From Isochrysis galbana (lineage: Eukaryota > Haptophyta > Isochrysidales > Isochrysidaceae): a stretch of 64,000 nucleotides of DNA. How positions within the stretch are numbered: the stretch's first letter is position 1; every line of letters begins with the position of its first letter. The stretch is from the NCBI GenBank assembly GCA_018136815.1, contig CM030942.1, forward strand, positions 3,263,396 through 3,327,395, read 5' to 3'. Below the pieces are notes generated by a model. The model ran no database searches, was not told the DNA's origin, and saw only the letters and a list, made by a program, of their open reading frames with translations. Made by a program: the position numbers and the translations under genes. This document shows, piece after piece, positions 38,591 through 50,507 of this stretch.

Positions 38591-39894
38591 CTACAACGGG
38601 CCAAGTGCAGGGGGTGGCTGTTCTCTTGCGATAGCTTAATATGTGTGATACAGGTGCAAGGTGCTGTTGGAATCTCACATGGCACAGTGGTGTTTTCCTT
38701 GGTGTCCTGTCCCAAGGTGGCCCTCAGTGTTCGGTTCTATTCCCCTCGTGCCTCGTGCATCTGTCTGTCGCGATCTCTCACGATGCTGCTAGTCCTTTTT
38801 GCAATCCCTCTGGTCCACTGCTGGGTACCAGTACAACAAACAAGGGGCCAAAGACCAAAGAAGAAAGAAGGGGACCGCCCCTTCACCATCACGCGATCGA
38901 GCCGACCTTGGACATCACCAACCGCTCGCCTACGAACCTGACCCGCCCGGCCTCCACCTCCGGCCTCTCACAGGTAGTCTCCTATGAAGGAGCACAATAA
39001 AAAAACTTCATAATATTCTTACCGCACATGCGGCCATGGAAGGAGCCACTACTTACACGTGACAAGAGAGCGACGGGGCGACGGACGATCCGACGGGGCG
39101 ACAGTTACGCACAGGAATAAGGAAGGAATCTTTCGAAAACCCTTAAGTGAATTGATGAAGACCGAAGTAAAACAGCGCCACGATATAATCCAACGGCCAA
39201 CACCTGACTGAGGGGGAATCAACCAGGGTCACACAAGGGGGTGGTTCCTTGCACCGGCGATACCTGAACGCTCGACTTATCCTAAAAACGCTAGGAGCAC
39301 GCAAGGAGGTAAAAGCCAGGCGAGGGGCAAAGCAGGCGACAAGGGAGGCGACAAAGGAGGCGAGGGCGAGGGCAAAGAGGGAGAATGTAGGATGATGCGA
39401 CGGTGACTAGCCTACAAGGAGGGGGCATAGAAACGCAGACAACTTCTAAATAAAACATACAACAAAAAGGTCGATCACGGATGCGACAGATTGGCGTCGC
39501 TGGTCGCTAGCTCGGCGGTTCCTAGGTATATCGATGGGGCTTGGCGCGGGCGAGCACCGGGCTGATGACCAAGAACGGTCTCGCATCGCGCCCGTTGTCG
39601 ATCGAAGTCGGGCTCTCCGAGATAGTGTATAGTGTACCTGTATCTAGGCCTGTTTCCTGTTTTGCCGGTTTTGTTTTTGGGTTACGGTTACGGGTTACGG
39701 CTCCCGGGCTCCCGGGGGGGGGAGGGGGGGTCTGGGGCCTAAAGGGCATCGAATTTGTAATATGTGCTAGATGGGTGATTTCCGGGGTTTCTACCGCTTT
39801 ACTTTGGTGTATTTCCTCAATCCTGAGTTTTTCATTTTTACACCCTTGGCCCTTGGAAGTTAAAATAGTGTTTGACCGCCCTAGGGGCTAGGGG
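38591..39894. other. Intergenic with one isolated family B 3' module
   Basis: ACTTCATAATATTCTTACCG with CACATGCGGCCATGG at 39005-39042 is a lone family B 3' module. GACGGGGCGAC repeats lie at 39070-39105 and GGCGA(C/G) repeats at 39330-39375. No gene recognised. Confidence 0.35.
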
Positions 39895-39955
39895 GGGGGG
39901 GGGGGGCTTGTGCCCCCCCATCACATGCGAACCAAATATAAAGTTTATTGAAACG
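39895..39955 (-). mobile_element. Short retroelement, family B, 5' tip fragment (B6)
   Basis: On the minus strand from about 39951: AATAAACTTTATATTTGGTT, then a poly-G/GCAC/poly-C hairpin, as at the start of family B. Only the first two hairpins remain and the first stem is decayed. Confidence 0.5.
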
Positions 39956-39975
39956 AAAGGATGATGTAGCTTGTA

Positions 39976-40738
39976 AATAAATATACCTTTTAATAGTCTC
40001 ACCGCACACGCGGCCGTGGACCCTCTACTTTCTTCTCACGTAGGAAACTTTCTACACCCCCACTTCCCCGGCCCTTCTCCCCCCGCCATCAGGCGGCTCC
40101 CCCGGTGCACTACTAGGGGGATAGGGGTGAAGGGCTTAGATATGGTCCGGTGGCCCGCGCCACCCCCCGGTGATCATTCCCCCCCTTCCTCCTGTGTCTC
40201 CGAGTGGGCGGCGGTCTCAGCCCCGACTTATCCTGTAAACAGGTGCGGGACTTACCTATTTTTCGGTGAGCGGAGCTCTCGCTCCGCCCACCCCCTTCTC
40301 CGCGCTCTCTCTCCCCTCTCCTGCGGCACGCGCGATGGCGCGCCTGCGGCAGGCCTGCAGCTGCCTGCTGGCGACCCCTGGAGGCTCCTGGAGGCCAGCT
40401 CTGGGGGCAGAGGAGGCTGGGACTGGGCCCTGGTCTCCCTTGCCTCTCCCTCGCTGGCGCTCCTGAGCCTCTGGGGCCCCCAATCTGCACCTGTCTGCCT
40501 GTCGAACAGGGGGGGAGGGGGGGTTGGAGCAATGGGCTGGTCACGTGGGGCCAGGATGCAGGATGGGCGAATGGGGCGAGCCTGTGGGGAAGGGAGTGGG
40601 TCAGTAGGGCAGTGGCCTCCTGGCAAGCCATCAGGCGTGCCAGGAGGATGGGTGGTTCCTCCCCCATGGCAGGGGAGGAGTGGAGAGAGGGGGGGGCTCG
40701 TGCCCCCCCATGGGGCAACCAAGTATAAACTTAGTTAA
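39976..40738 (-). mobile_element. Short retroelement, family B, full-length copy (B4)
   Basis: 763 bp with a 15-bp duplication ATGATGTAGCTTGTA at 39961-39975 and 40739-40753. 5' end at 40738 on the minus strand, GTAAGT...TTTACAG block at 40255-40233, and 3' module GCCGCGTGTGCGGTGAGAC with TATTAAAAGG at 40020-39985. Confidence 0.85.
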
Positions 40739-40753
40739 ATGATGTAGCTTGTA

Positions 40754-41419
40754 TGAGTATGATTATAGATATGCTAATCTGCTATGATAGTGCTCAACAT
40801 GGCGGTACAAGGTGGTAGACATTGCAGCAAACACACGTTTCGTCTCGGCGCCTCTGATCGGACAACTTGAGGTCCACAAAGGTGACCAGGATGCTGGCTC
40901 CGTAGCGACAAAACTTGCGGCACTGAAATCGTACGGGGCAAGTCATTGAATCGCCCGGTGAAGCAGACAAGGAGGGAGAGGAAGGGGGGGAACAAGTTGC
41001 ACTGACTCACAGCTCACAGAGATATGTGGGCAGCTCACAGAGATATGTGAACGGCAAGACGCCGACACAACGAACACGCAAGTCGACCACTCCACGAAAC
41101 CACATCAAGGCGAGCGTCACCAAGAAAGCACTCGAAAACGGAAGATCGAGGAACAACCCTGAAAAGTCCAGGTCGGTCGTCGGTGTGAGCTACGGCAGAA
41201 TTGGAATCAGGCGAGACATGAAGTGAGGTCGGCTTAGTATGTGGTCACAAGAAAAAATTGGGAGCTCGTCAGAGGTTAGATATGACGTCATGGCCCGGGG
41301 AATATTTGGTTTTGTCTTATTTGACTCCATGCCACTGGCCTACAGCACAGCTATTTGCGCGGCGTATGTGCCATCGAGTTTCAAAAGACCTTTGACCGGA
41401 GCTTGCGCAGCGGAAGAGA
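40754..41419. other. Intergenic, 3' flank of the homeodomain gene
   Basis: CAGCTCACAGAGATATGTG is tandemly repeated at 41010-41050. Otherwise nothing assigned. Confidence 0.35.
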
Positions 41420-44400
41420 TTAGTCTGTGGCAGGACGAGACCCAGGAGGCGAGTCTCGGAGCAGGTCATTCGTGAGGCCTAGATAATCTGCGTTCTCAGA
41501 AGACCCCAACGACGACGGTGGCGATGAGCTTTGGCCTTCCGAAAAGGCCGATAGTTCGCTACGAGTCGTCGTTGAACATGGGTTGGATGCCATGGAGGCA
41601 CCTCCCGTTTGCCGACGTCCAGTAAACGCTCCATCATTGGAAAGTGAGACTGATGGGGCACTAGCATATGGAGCCATGGCATCACACTCCATGCTTGTGT
41701 CAGCAGCCTCCGAGGCCGTGCCGAAGAGTGATGAGAACAGGCTCGCCTTATTGAACTCGCCGCCCGCGCCCTGTTCGGTGAACAGAGAATTGATCATCTC
41801 ATCCATGAGATCGGAGTCTCCTCCGCTGAACTGCGAGAACGACCCGTAGCTCGCCACATGCGGGAAGTCCGCCCCCATCCGACCGGCGTTGTTGGTAAGC
41901 GTTTCGGATCGGGTGGACTCAGCCGGAGGAGATTGTTCAAACGGATCAGACTGAGCTTGAGAATTGTCGGACGGCGCCGTGGACAGCGCAGACTGCTCTT
42001 GCTGCGCTGGTGATTGCTGAGGTGCCACCCGATGCGGTTGGGCCTGACGCTGTGGGTGCAGCGTAGGTTGTGCCCCTTGCAGGGTCGAAGGAACATCTTC
42101 AGAGACCTGGTGTGGAGTAGACGGAGACTGGAGCTGTCGAGCAAGTTGCTGATCAATCTGCTGCCGTTGGAGAGCCTGATGCTCAGCCGCCTCCTGTACC
42201 AAGCTGGCTTCCTGTGCCTGCTTTTGTTGCAACTGCAGCTGTCGCCGTTGCTGTTGCTGCATATGGGCTTGGATCAACTGTTGTTGCTTCTGGTGTTGCA
42301 TCTGAACTTGTTGGCGTTGCAACATCTGTAGCTGCATCTGCTGCTGTATGAGCTGCCGCATGTGAGAAGGAATCTGCTGCATCTGCTGCATCTGCTGCAT
42401 TTGCTGACGCACTTGAGGCGCCCTTTGTAGGAGCTGCTGTTGCATCTGCAAAAGATGTTGCTGCCGTAGTACTTGAGCTTGTACTTTGGCTTGAACGTCC
42501 GCATCTGACTGTGCACTGCCGTCGAAATCTTGTTGGATGCTCGCACGCTCAATAGCAGAGTTTCGATCCAGGCCGAGGTCGCTGAGGTCGTCGCTTAAGT
42601 TAGACCGTACTAGGTCAACACCGCATTTGGGCGCGGAATCCGCCTCTCGCTGCGGGGGTGTGCAGGGTGGGGTGTCACGAGGCGCATGTGGCAGGGTATG
42701 TAAGGTGCAACACACCTGAGATTTGCTGCTGGATGAGATTTGATCCGCCGTGGACGATGGCTCAGATGGTCGATTGCGCTTTTGAGATTGCTGAGCAGTC
42801 CCAGGCGATTGTTTGGGTTGCTTCGGCGGTTGCTGAGCGCCTTTAGGAGGCTGCGACATGGTGGGCATGTGCTGCGCTGAATCCATGGAGCAGCACCCTT
42901 GCTGCTGTGACTGGTTAGCAGCCCATGCGTGGCGAGCGTTCTGCAGGGCAAGAATCTGTCTCATGTGCTGCATCATCGACAGCGAAGGTGTGCCGTCCCC
43001 TAAGGTGCTCGACTGTCCCTGGCCTCCAGAAAGCAAAGGCAGCTGCGAGTTCGCAGCAGCTGCTAAGACCGCGTCGGACACCAGTGCCTGATGTTGCATA
43101 TTGTTGGCGCCCCGGGTCGCGGCCTCTGCCATGGCAGCATTACGAAGGTAGTGGTTACGTAGGAAAGGGAAGCTTTCCGCCACTCCGCTCGCGCCACCGC
43201 ACGCGCCCTGCTGCGAGGACATGCTTTTCATCGCCTCCGCAAGGTTGAAAGAATCCGCGATGTTGATAGAGGACGCAAGAGCTTTGGTGCCTCCTTTCTC
43301 CTCCTTTCCCCTTTCCTCGTCTTTGGGTGAGCTGTCGGCCATTGATGCAGAAGCGGGCGGCATCCCGCTAGTGGTGGTGCTAACGCCGCCAAGCCCTTGT
43401 GCCGAGATCCCGCCCTGCTGCATGGCAAGCCACTGCTGAAGAACCGGCAGATTTGAGGCAAGAGAAGCTGATGGTGAGGAGCCACCATACAGCGCATCGC
43501 TCAAACTGCCGTTTGCTGACTGACCAGCGCTTGTCCGCAGCCCATCGCCAAACAGCCCCCACTGGTTGGAAGCAGAGGCGGCCTGCAAGGGCGCCAATGC
43601 ATTCAAGTTCCAGCTCCACTCATTCGGCAGATTGAAGGAGTTTGATCCCAGTCCATTGGACATGCCCGCACCCATGGCGTGGCCCATGAGTGCGTTCATC
43701 GCACTTCCTGTCACCGCGGCCGATCCAGCTGAGGATTCTGCGCCCAAATCTGTCGCCCCGCCCACCCCTATACTGGCGCCCATTTGACCGCTTGCCGAGC
43801 GAGACGCAGCCGTAGAGGCAGCCTGCGCTGCGGTTGTCCACATATCAAATTCGCTTGAGCGAGACGCTGCTGCCGGGCTGCTTTCTAAACTACGAATCGA
43901 GTCCTCGAGCATGACGTCTTGCTGAGGTCTCGTTGGATCGACGTGACCAGTAGAGCACAGATTCATCAGAGCTGCTTTGATCTCGTCCTGACCAGCGATG
44001 AGGCATGGAAATGATTAGAAATGATAAGTAGGGGGTGGGGGTTGCGAGCAATCTCCACCCCAACGCAGTTGTTTGCGCTTGAGTGTGTGGGTGGGTAGTT
44101 GTCGCCTCCACCGAGAATGTCGCCACCGGCAATATTTGCAGCCCGCTATTGCAGAAGAGAGATCGTCCAGCGATCCGTTCGTCAAGCCTTACACGGGCTG
44201 GGGTTGGGGACTATGCGCTCACCGACGTGCTGAGGTAGTTCCTGTCACCCTGTGGGGCGTTTCTCGTCGCAGGGGGCTTGACAGAGCGCTGGCGCTTATT
44301 TTGGAACCAGACCTGCACCTGTCTCGGCGTCACATTCAGCTCTTGGGCCAACTTCTTTCTCGTCTCCACGGACGGGAATTTATCCATCTCAAACATCTGC

Positions 44401-44600
44401 TCCAGAGTCTGCAGCGCCGACTTGGGGATGTTCCAGCGCGTGGACTTGTTCTTCCGCTGCTTCTTCGCGGAAGCGGAGTCCGAACCACCGGCCTCAGCCC
44501 CCTCGACATCTTCGTCTGCCTCCTCTCCATCCTCATGCTCCTCCACCTCCACTTCAATCTCTGGTGGGCAGGGCTCGGCGCCAGCCGTCCCAGCCTGCAT
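41420..44600 (-). CDS. Homeodomain transcription factor with long Gln-rich C-terminus, about 959 aa
   Basis: Exon 1 is 44600-44223 and joins in phase 0, across a 235-bp GT-AG intron, to the exon starting at 43987. A further intron of 66 bp (42715-42650, GTGTGT...CCGCAG) is likely; it has no stop and a length divisible by three, so retention would add 22 Cys/Pro-rich residues. After an acidic N-terminus, residues 47-106 form a homeodomain: TRWNIPKSALQTLEQMFEMD and helix 3 QVQVWFQNKRQR with Trp 98, Phe 99, Asn 101 and Arg 103. It is a typical 60-residue (non-TALE) type. The rest is Ala/Ser/Gly-rich, then dominated by Gln and Met runs (about 42160-42480), typical of activation or condensate-forming segments. 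DNA-binding regulator in the nucleus; targets unknown. It is divergent from the DGAT1 fusion gene. Confidence 0.9.
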
Positions 44601-45360
44601 GGCGGTCTGGGGGGGGGGAGGCGGGGGCGGCGCAGAGCAAGGGGAGAGAGAAGGTGGGGAAGCTTTCCCCACGCTGATTGCTGAGAATCTTTGGAAGACG
44701 ACGCAGATTCCCGCGGGGGGGGGGATTCGTGGCTCATGCGTCCACTCGCGCGCGCCCCTCCCCCCTCCCCCGCGCGCGCCCCCTCCCCCCCGCGCGCGCG
44801 GCCCCGTGGGGGAACGGGCGCCGAGCGCGAGGGGTGGGGCGAGGGGAGGGGGGGGGGGGGGGAGGCGCCCCCCCTCGCGCCGCGCTCGCATGGAGAATCG
44901 CACTGGAAGTAAAGTACTTTGAAACCAGCGAACCAGCGCAACCCCCCCCCACCCCCGTCGACGCTCTCGTCTCATCCAGTCTCAGGCTTATTATTCAGAT
45001 CATCAGCTCTCCCCTTTAGGATCTCTCAGATGATCTTACTGGGTGGCGCCGTGGCGCCCCCAGCACTACAGAGAGGAGCTCGTCAGGCGCTTCTGCGCCC
45101 TCCCGAGTTTTCTTGTTGTCGGCTGTCGAGCAAAGTAGGGAGTTTTTACTTTACTCGAGGAGAGGGCGACCACCAGAGCTCTCGTAGCGAGGACCAACCG
45201 TTTTTTTGTTGCACGAGCTGGATAGAGAGTAGAACGGACAAGCTTCGCCCCGCCGCAGGCCCGCCGCGCGCTCCCCGCCTCCCGCCCTCCCTTCCCCTTC
45301 TCCCCTTTTCCTCCTGCGTTCTCCCTGGGGCTCTCTCACTCGCGGTTGACTCAAGCTCCG
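44601..45360. promoter_or_regulatory. Divergent promoter region between homeodomain and DGAT1-fusion genes
   Basis: 760 bp between two ATGs pointing outward. Contains a G-run/GCGC-rich stretch (44735-44880) and a C-rich block before the DGAT1 ATG (45265-45315). Both genes' core promoters must lie here; no site was assigned. Confidence 0.45.
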
Positions 45361-48300
45361 ATGAAGCTGCGCATCACGCGTACCGCCTCCGCGTCTGATG
45401 TCATCCTCGCCTCGCAGCCCGCCGACTTCCGCCTGGCTGCAAACTACGTCATCGCGCGCAAGGCAGCCATTCCCATGACGCAGCGGCTTGTGCTCTACGC
45501 GCTCTACAAGCAAGCGATCGATGGCGACGCGCCCGAGACCGCTGAAAGCTGGGCACACATCATCGAGCTCGCGAAGCACGCCGTGTGGTCACGCTACCGG
45601 GGTATGAGCTCCAGCGAGGCGCGGCGCAGGTGAGGGAACGCTCTCGCCTTCCTGTGCCACTCACTGCCAGCTCCCACGACACTGCTGCCCACTGCCGTGC
45701 GCATAGGTACGTCGAAGTTGTCGACGAGTTGAGCCGTGGTGCATGGAGAGTCGGCGCTGAGGGGGGCACCTACGGTTCCTCCGCTCTGACGGGCACTTCT
45801 CCCATGTCAATGCGCTCGCAGAACAAAATTCTGCCGACCTCATCAGCCTCAACCAAGATGACTGCGGCTAGCGAGGCATTGCTGCGAGCTCGGCTCGCTG
45901 AGCTGGAGGCGGAGGTGGCGTCGCTGCGCACTCCTGAGATGCGTGGTTGGCTGTTCAAGTTCTCACCAGATGGCGGATCATGGCTCCCAACTGTGGGCGC
46001 CTCTTCGCGATGGGGTCGCCGCTATTTCGTGTTGAATCAGGGAGTGCTCAAGTACTATTCGAGCGAGGGCAATATGGAGATGCCTCGTCGCTCAGTGCCA
46101 CTGGCCAACGTGCTGGTGTATGACGAGGGACGCAAGGACACGACGCGGCATGTTGCTCTGAATAATTTTGGTGGGATGCTCGGCCGCAAGAACACACCTC
46201 TGGTCTCCTATCATGTCTTCTCGCTTTACCTCGAGGGCACTTTTGGCACGGACCGTGGCCCAGGCTCAGGTGCCTTGCTCCGACTTTCGAGTTCCTCGTC
46301 GGCCGAAGCCCGCCAGTGGATGGCATGCCTTGAAAAGTCGGGAGCCAAGATCATCTCGAGTCCAGCAAGCGTCCAGACTGGTCACAACCTCGCGATGCCC
46401 TCACCTGCACGCCCACGTGGAGGTTTCGACCCGTTCCTCTTTCCAGCGTCTCGGCCGATGCACATGCGAGTGCAGCCTTCTCTCCTCTCCCACGAGGGTC
46501 AAGCGCGGTCCGATTTCTCAGGACTCGTCAATCTTGGTGAGTCGGCTTCGGCCAAGGGAAGCGGATGGGCGCAGTCTTTGCCGGTACAAAACGCGCAACC
46601 CTACTAAGCCTTTGAGCCCCAACCGACGGCGTTGGCGTTGCCTTGTGTCTCAGGGCTTATTATTCTGTTCTCAACACACACTCACCTCATCCTCGAGAAC
46701 TTTTTGAAGTATGGCCTGCTCATCCAGATCCCGTGGCATCCAACGCCATCGCCACCGCTTCTCTTGAGTCGTCCACGCAAGCTCCCGCGATTGGTTCGAT
46801 GGTTGGACTTCAGTAGAGGCGATGGCTCTACGCTAGCTCCACCCCAACCTGAGCCTCATCAGACGAGCCTCTTATCTCTAGAGATCTGGGCACGGACGCT
46901 GATCTTTTACCTGGGTCCCTTCGCACTCGGTATTTTCTGTGCGTGGATGATCGAAAGAGCCGCCATCAAGCGGTCGGACCGTGCATACCTCCCTGACCGA
47001 TGGGCCAACCGATTGCACGCACTCAATGTATGCGTTGCGCTCGCTCTGCCTTGCGCGTACGTCCGCCTCGGCAACCTGTCGCCGCCTGCCGGGATAGTAC
47101 TTTTGCTGATGGCGGCCACGCTCTTCATGAAGCTCGTCAGTTGGGCCCACGCGCACCATGACTTACGGCTTGCAAACGTGGAAGCGCGACTCGATGGAGC
47201 TCCCGTTGACATCGACACCTTAGCGAAGCAAATCTCACGCTTCGCAACCGATGTCAAGGACACCGAATCGTCCGCACACTATCCACAGACAGTCACCCTG
47301 CCGCGGCTGATGTACTTCATCCTCGCACCGACTCTGTGCTACCAGGAAGCGTTCCCGCGTTCACCTCGCGTGCGCCCGCTTTATGTCCTTTCGCTTCTCT
47401 TGCGCGGCTTGGCCATGACCTCGCTCATCATGTTCATCTCCGTCCAGGCGAGTTGACTCTTGGGCATGTCGCGTCACGTTGGGTCACTGGGGCTGCGCAG
47501 TGCGATTCAGAAGCTGCCTCGTGCTATAAACCCCGCGCTGAATAATGGTGTGACCCCGCACCGGAGCCACCCAGGGCTGCGCAGCTAGGCTTCTTCCACC
47601 GCCAACCCCAAGACATGCGCCCTTTTGCCATGAATAGATGATTCAACCTCTGCTGAAGAACTCCGAGCAAGCACTGATTACTCGAGACTACGCCAAACTA
47701 CTCGAGCGGCTGGTCAAGCTCTCTCTGCCTGTCACGTAAGCTGTGCTATGTGTGAGCGACAGGATGCGGACACGACTGCGGTCCCACGCAGCATGGTGTT
47801 TCCCACAACATGCTCTCTCCTCACACTTGGGCGCTGCTTGGGCAAGCTTTTGCATGGACGACCCCCTACAATCGATTCCAAGTTCGACCCTACCCCTTCG
47901 CGCCAGATATGTTTGGTTGGCCGGGTTCTACGTTTTCTTTCACGTGTGGATGAATTTATTGGCCGAGATCCTTCGTTTTGGAGATCGGCTCTTCTACAAA
48001 GCGTGGTGGAATGCTGTTACCTTCGAGGCCTATTGGCGGCTGTGGAACTTGCCCGTTCACCATTGGATTACTAGGCGAGTCGCAATTTTCTCGCGGAGCA
48101 ATGAGCGATCCCCCCCCCCCCCCCTCAAACTCTGCGCTCTCGCGTCATCGCCCCGCGTCACTGCCCTCATTTCCAGGCATGTATACTTCCCTGCGTTGCG
48201 AAAAAAGTTGTCGAGAGGCCTCACTGGCCTTTTGGCATTCACCGTCTCGGCCATCTTCCATGAGCTCGTTATCGCGTTGCCCCTGAAATCCATGCACATG

Positions 48301-48600
48301 CCACTTGCGTTCTTGGCGATGATGGCTCAGGTGATGTGCGAAATATGTTGGTGTTGCAGCCTATACACGTTGATAACGCCTCACACCGTCGCGGCAAGCG
48401 GCATTAGGACGAGCTCTTGATGCATCGCTCAATTGTAGGTGCCTCTCGTCGCCGTCTCTGCGATGATCAACTCGAAGGTAGCGGGGACGCCATTTGCTCA
48501 GCTCGGAAACTACATATTCTGGACGACCTTCTGCTTCCTAGGTCAGCCTGCGGCTGTCCTACTATACTACCTCCACTGCACCGGAGCATTGTACTTGTGA
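45361..48600 (+). CDS. DGAT1: ACBP-PH-DGAT1 fusion, diacylglycerol O-acyltransferase, seven exons, 824 aa
   Basis: Exons 45361-45629, 45707-46536, 46654-47447, 47638-47735, 47907-48074, 48177-48330 and 48439-48600 (2475 nt, phases consistent). Residues 10-97 are an acyl-CoA-binding domain (LVLYALYKQAIDGD, AKHAVWSRYRGMSSSEARRR, YVEVVDEL). Residues about 165-305 are a PH domain (MRGWLFKF, WGRRYFVLNQGVLKYY, AEARQWMACLE). From about 366 comes the MBOAT-type DGAT1 body: ENFLKYGLLIQIPW, FGDRLFYKAWWN, NLPVHHWITRHVYFPALRKK and catalytic His 748 in FHELVIALPL. The FYxDWWN motif reads FYKAWWN. It should make triacylglycerol from diacylglycerol and acyl-CoA in the ER; the ACBP part could deliver acyl-CoA and the PH part bind phosphoinositide or DAG-rich membrane. 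Two introns begin with GC instead of GT. Confidence 0.94.
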
Positions 48601-49063
48601 GCGTGCATACTTGCAGCCCATCGCAACTTTCCTCTCATGAGAAGAGATGCTCAGTTTCTAACATTGATATAGCTCACAACCAAGATACCCCGAGGTCGAC
48701 TTTTTGAGGCATTGGCTCGAATCGTGCGTCGTCAAGAGCATTGACGTTTGGAATCGCCCGCCCGCGAACGCCAACGGATACAAGTGTGGAAGGATCTCAT
48801 ATTTCGTCGTCATCGTCTCCTCGATTCTAGAGATAGAGATGCATCTATGATGATCGAATGTTGGGAGATGGAAGGCCGCCTGCTGGAGGCGATGATCCAA
48901 TGAGGAAGCTATGAACTACGGAGACAGCATAGAAATGCATCTGGGCGCATAGCTTCTCGTGGCTTGATTGCAACCATATGGTCCTATCAGCTCACGACCG
49001 CCATCGTCGTTAGCCTCGGCATCAGCGTGCCGTCGTCTTGAGAGTGTGGGATCTCGGGAAGAA
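48601..49063. other. 3' flank of the DGAT1-fusion gene
   Basis: No feature recognised. Confidence 0.3.
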
Positions 49064-49375
49064 ATGGCATCCGTATTGCCATGGGACTACGCTGCTCTCC
49101 CTCGCGCTTGGGTAGAGCCCTGTCTCCGCGATGGCGACGTTTGTAGGATCTACCACATCGGCGAGCACGCCACAGGATTTCCATCTAGCGATCAACCCAT
49201 CAACGTGTTCATAGTGCAGGTTGAGCGGAAGGTGGAAGTCAAGATGCCCAGGGGACCCTCTCCTTCGTCTCCTTCTGCTGAGTCGAGCGTTGCTGAAGGG
49301 CCTTGGGCCACTCCGTCGCGAGTGGCACCGGCAGCTAGCGCGGCGCCTTCGCCCTCCTTGTCAGGAGACGGCTGA
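49064..49375 (+). CDS. Short hypothetical ORF, 103 aa
   Basis: ATG at 49064. The first 60 residues (MASVLPWDYAALPRAWVEPC, DVCRIYHIGEHATGFPSSDQ) look protein-like; the remainder is Pro/Ser/Ala-rich. GCAG followed by GTTGAG near 49218 could be a splice donor. No family recognised; could be a first exon or chance. Confidence 0.25.
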   Translation: MASVLPWDYAALPRAWVEPCLRDGDVCRIYHIGEHATGFPSSDQPINVFIVQVERKVEVKMPRGPSPSSPSAESSVAEGPWATPSRVAPAASAAPSPSLSGDG

Positions 49376-50507
49376 GAGACGTTCTGAATTTTCCCCTCAC
49401 CTGCGACTGGCGAGGCGGCGATGTTTTTGGCCTCCCCACATGAATATATGAATATGAAGTGGTACCAGCGGCTGAGCCGGTGTACATAGAGGAAGGTCGT
49501 TCCAGCCGACAAGCTCTTTAGAGAGCCCCTGGCCCACCGGCGCCTAATGTTCGCAGCCATTTCATATGAAAAAGAAGGGAGAATAATGCCACCTTCCACC
49601 TTACCTTCCGTGTGATCGACCGTCTCGCCCCTCTTACCCCCGTTTAGCGTTACCCCCATGCAATTATCAGATGACGCACCGTCCCTCCTTCCCCCTCCGG
49701 CCTCTCCGACCCCGTCGGCCCTCCGGTCCCGTACCTCCGGTCCCTCCGGCCTCCGGTCCCAGCCCGATTCCCTCTGGCCTCCGGCCCCTCCCCCCCGAGT
49801 TTCGCACAAGTTGCGCATATGGGCAATTTTGGGGCCCGAATTTCGCAAAAAACTTTTGACCACAAAAGTCAAAAGTGTCCCAAGTTTCGACATGAGATTC
49901 AGGAAACTCTAACCTGGCCCTAGCAACCGCGCCCAAAACTTCTCCGAAATTACTCATTATCATTATATCATTAGGTGCTCTTCTAGGAGGTAAAATGGCT
50001 CGGTAGGTTGCTCGATGTTGCTCAATCAATTTGCCTGTGGCCCCTGAAGTTGCTCGGGAGTTGCTCGCACGCTCAAACACCCCAAAGTTGCTTGGGAAGT
50101 TGCAGGCAACTCTTGTGAGGCCCTACCTCCCCGCTACGGCACCCTACGCCCCTTACGGCTGCCGGCGGACCCCTACGCCCTACGGCCTACGGCCTATGGC
50201 CCCAACGCTTCCTACGCCCTTCTCTCGGCAGGCCGCCCGCAGTCCAAGTCGTCCAAGTGCCTCCATACGCTACGCGCTACGCCCCGGACGAAGCGCCAGG
50301 GAGCGAAGCTTCGGCAGCAAGCACACCAGCCACACGACAGCCGTCGCACGTACTCCATCTTGCAGTCTAGCACCTCAAGCTCCTCCAGGACACCGCTAAC
50401 CGCCGGATATAGCCGTGCACGTAGCCACCGCCACTGCCACTGCGCCCCGCGCATCACTAGCAGTCTGGTCACTCACGCTTTTCAACCACTATTTCTCCAT
50501 TTCCCAC
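49376..50507. other. Intergenic with CCGG/CCTCCGG and CTACGGC short repeats
   Basis: CCTCCGG(T/C)CC units at 49680-49785 and CCCTACG/CCTACGGC units at 50120-50215. Neither encodes a convincing protein. Confidence 0.35.

Noticed and set aside
39522-39749. Pro-rich minus-strand ORF
   Set aside because: Driven by a poly-C/G run and repeated CGTAACC sequence; no domain and no supporting context.
44278-44922. Plus-strand ORF opposite the homeodomain exon
   Set aside because: It is the antisense shadow of a clear homeodomain gene and has no recognisable domain.
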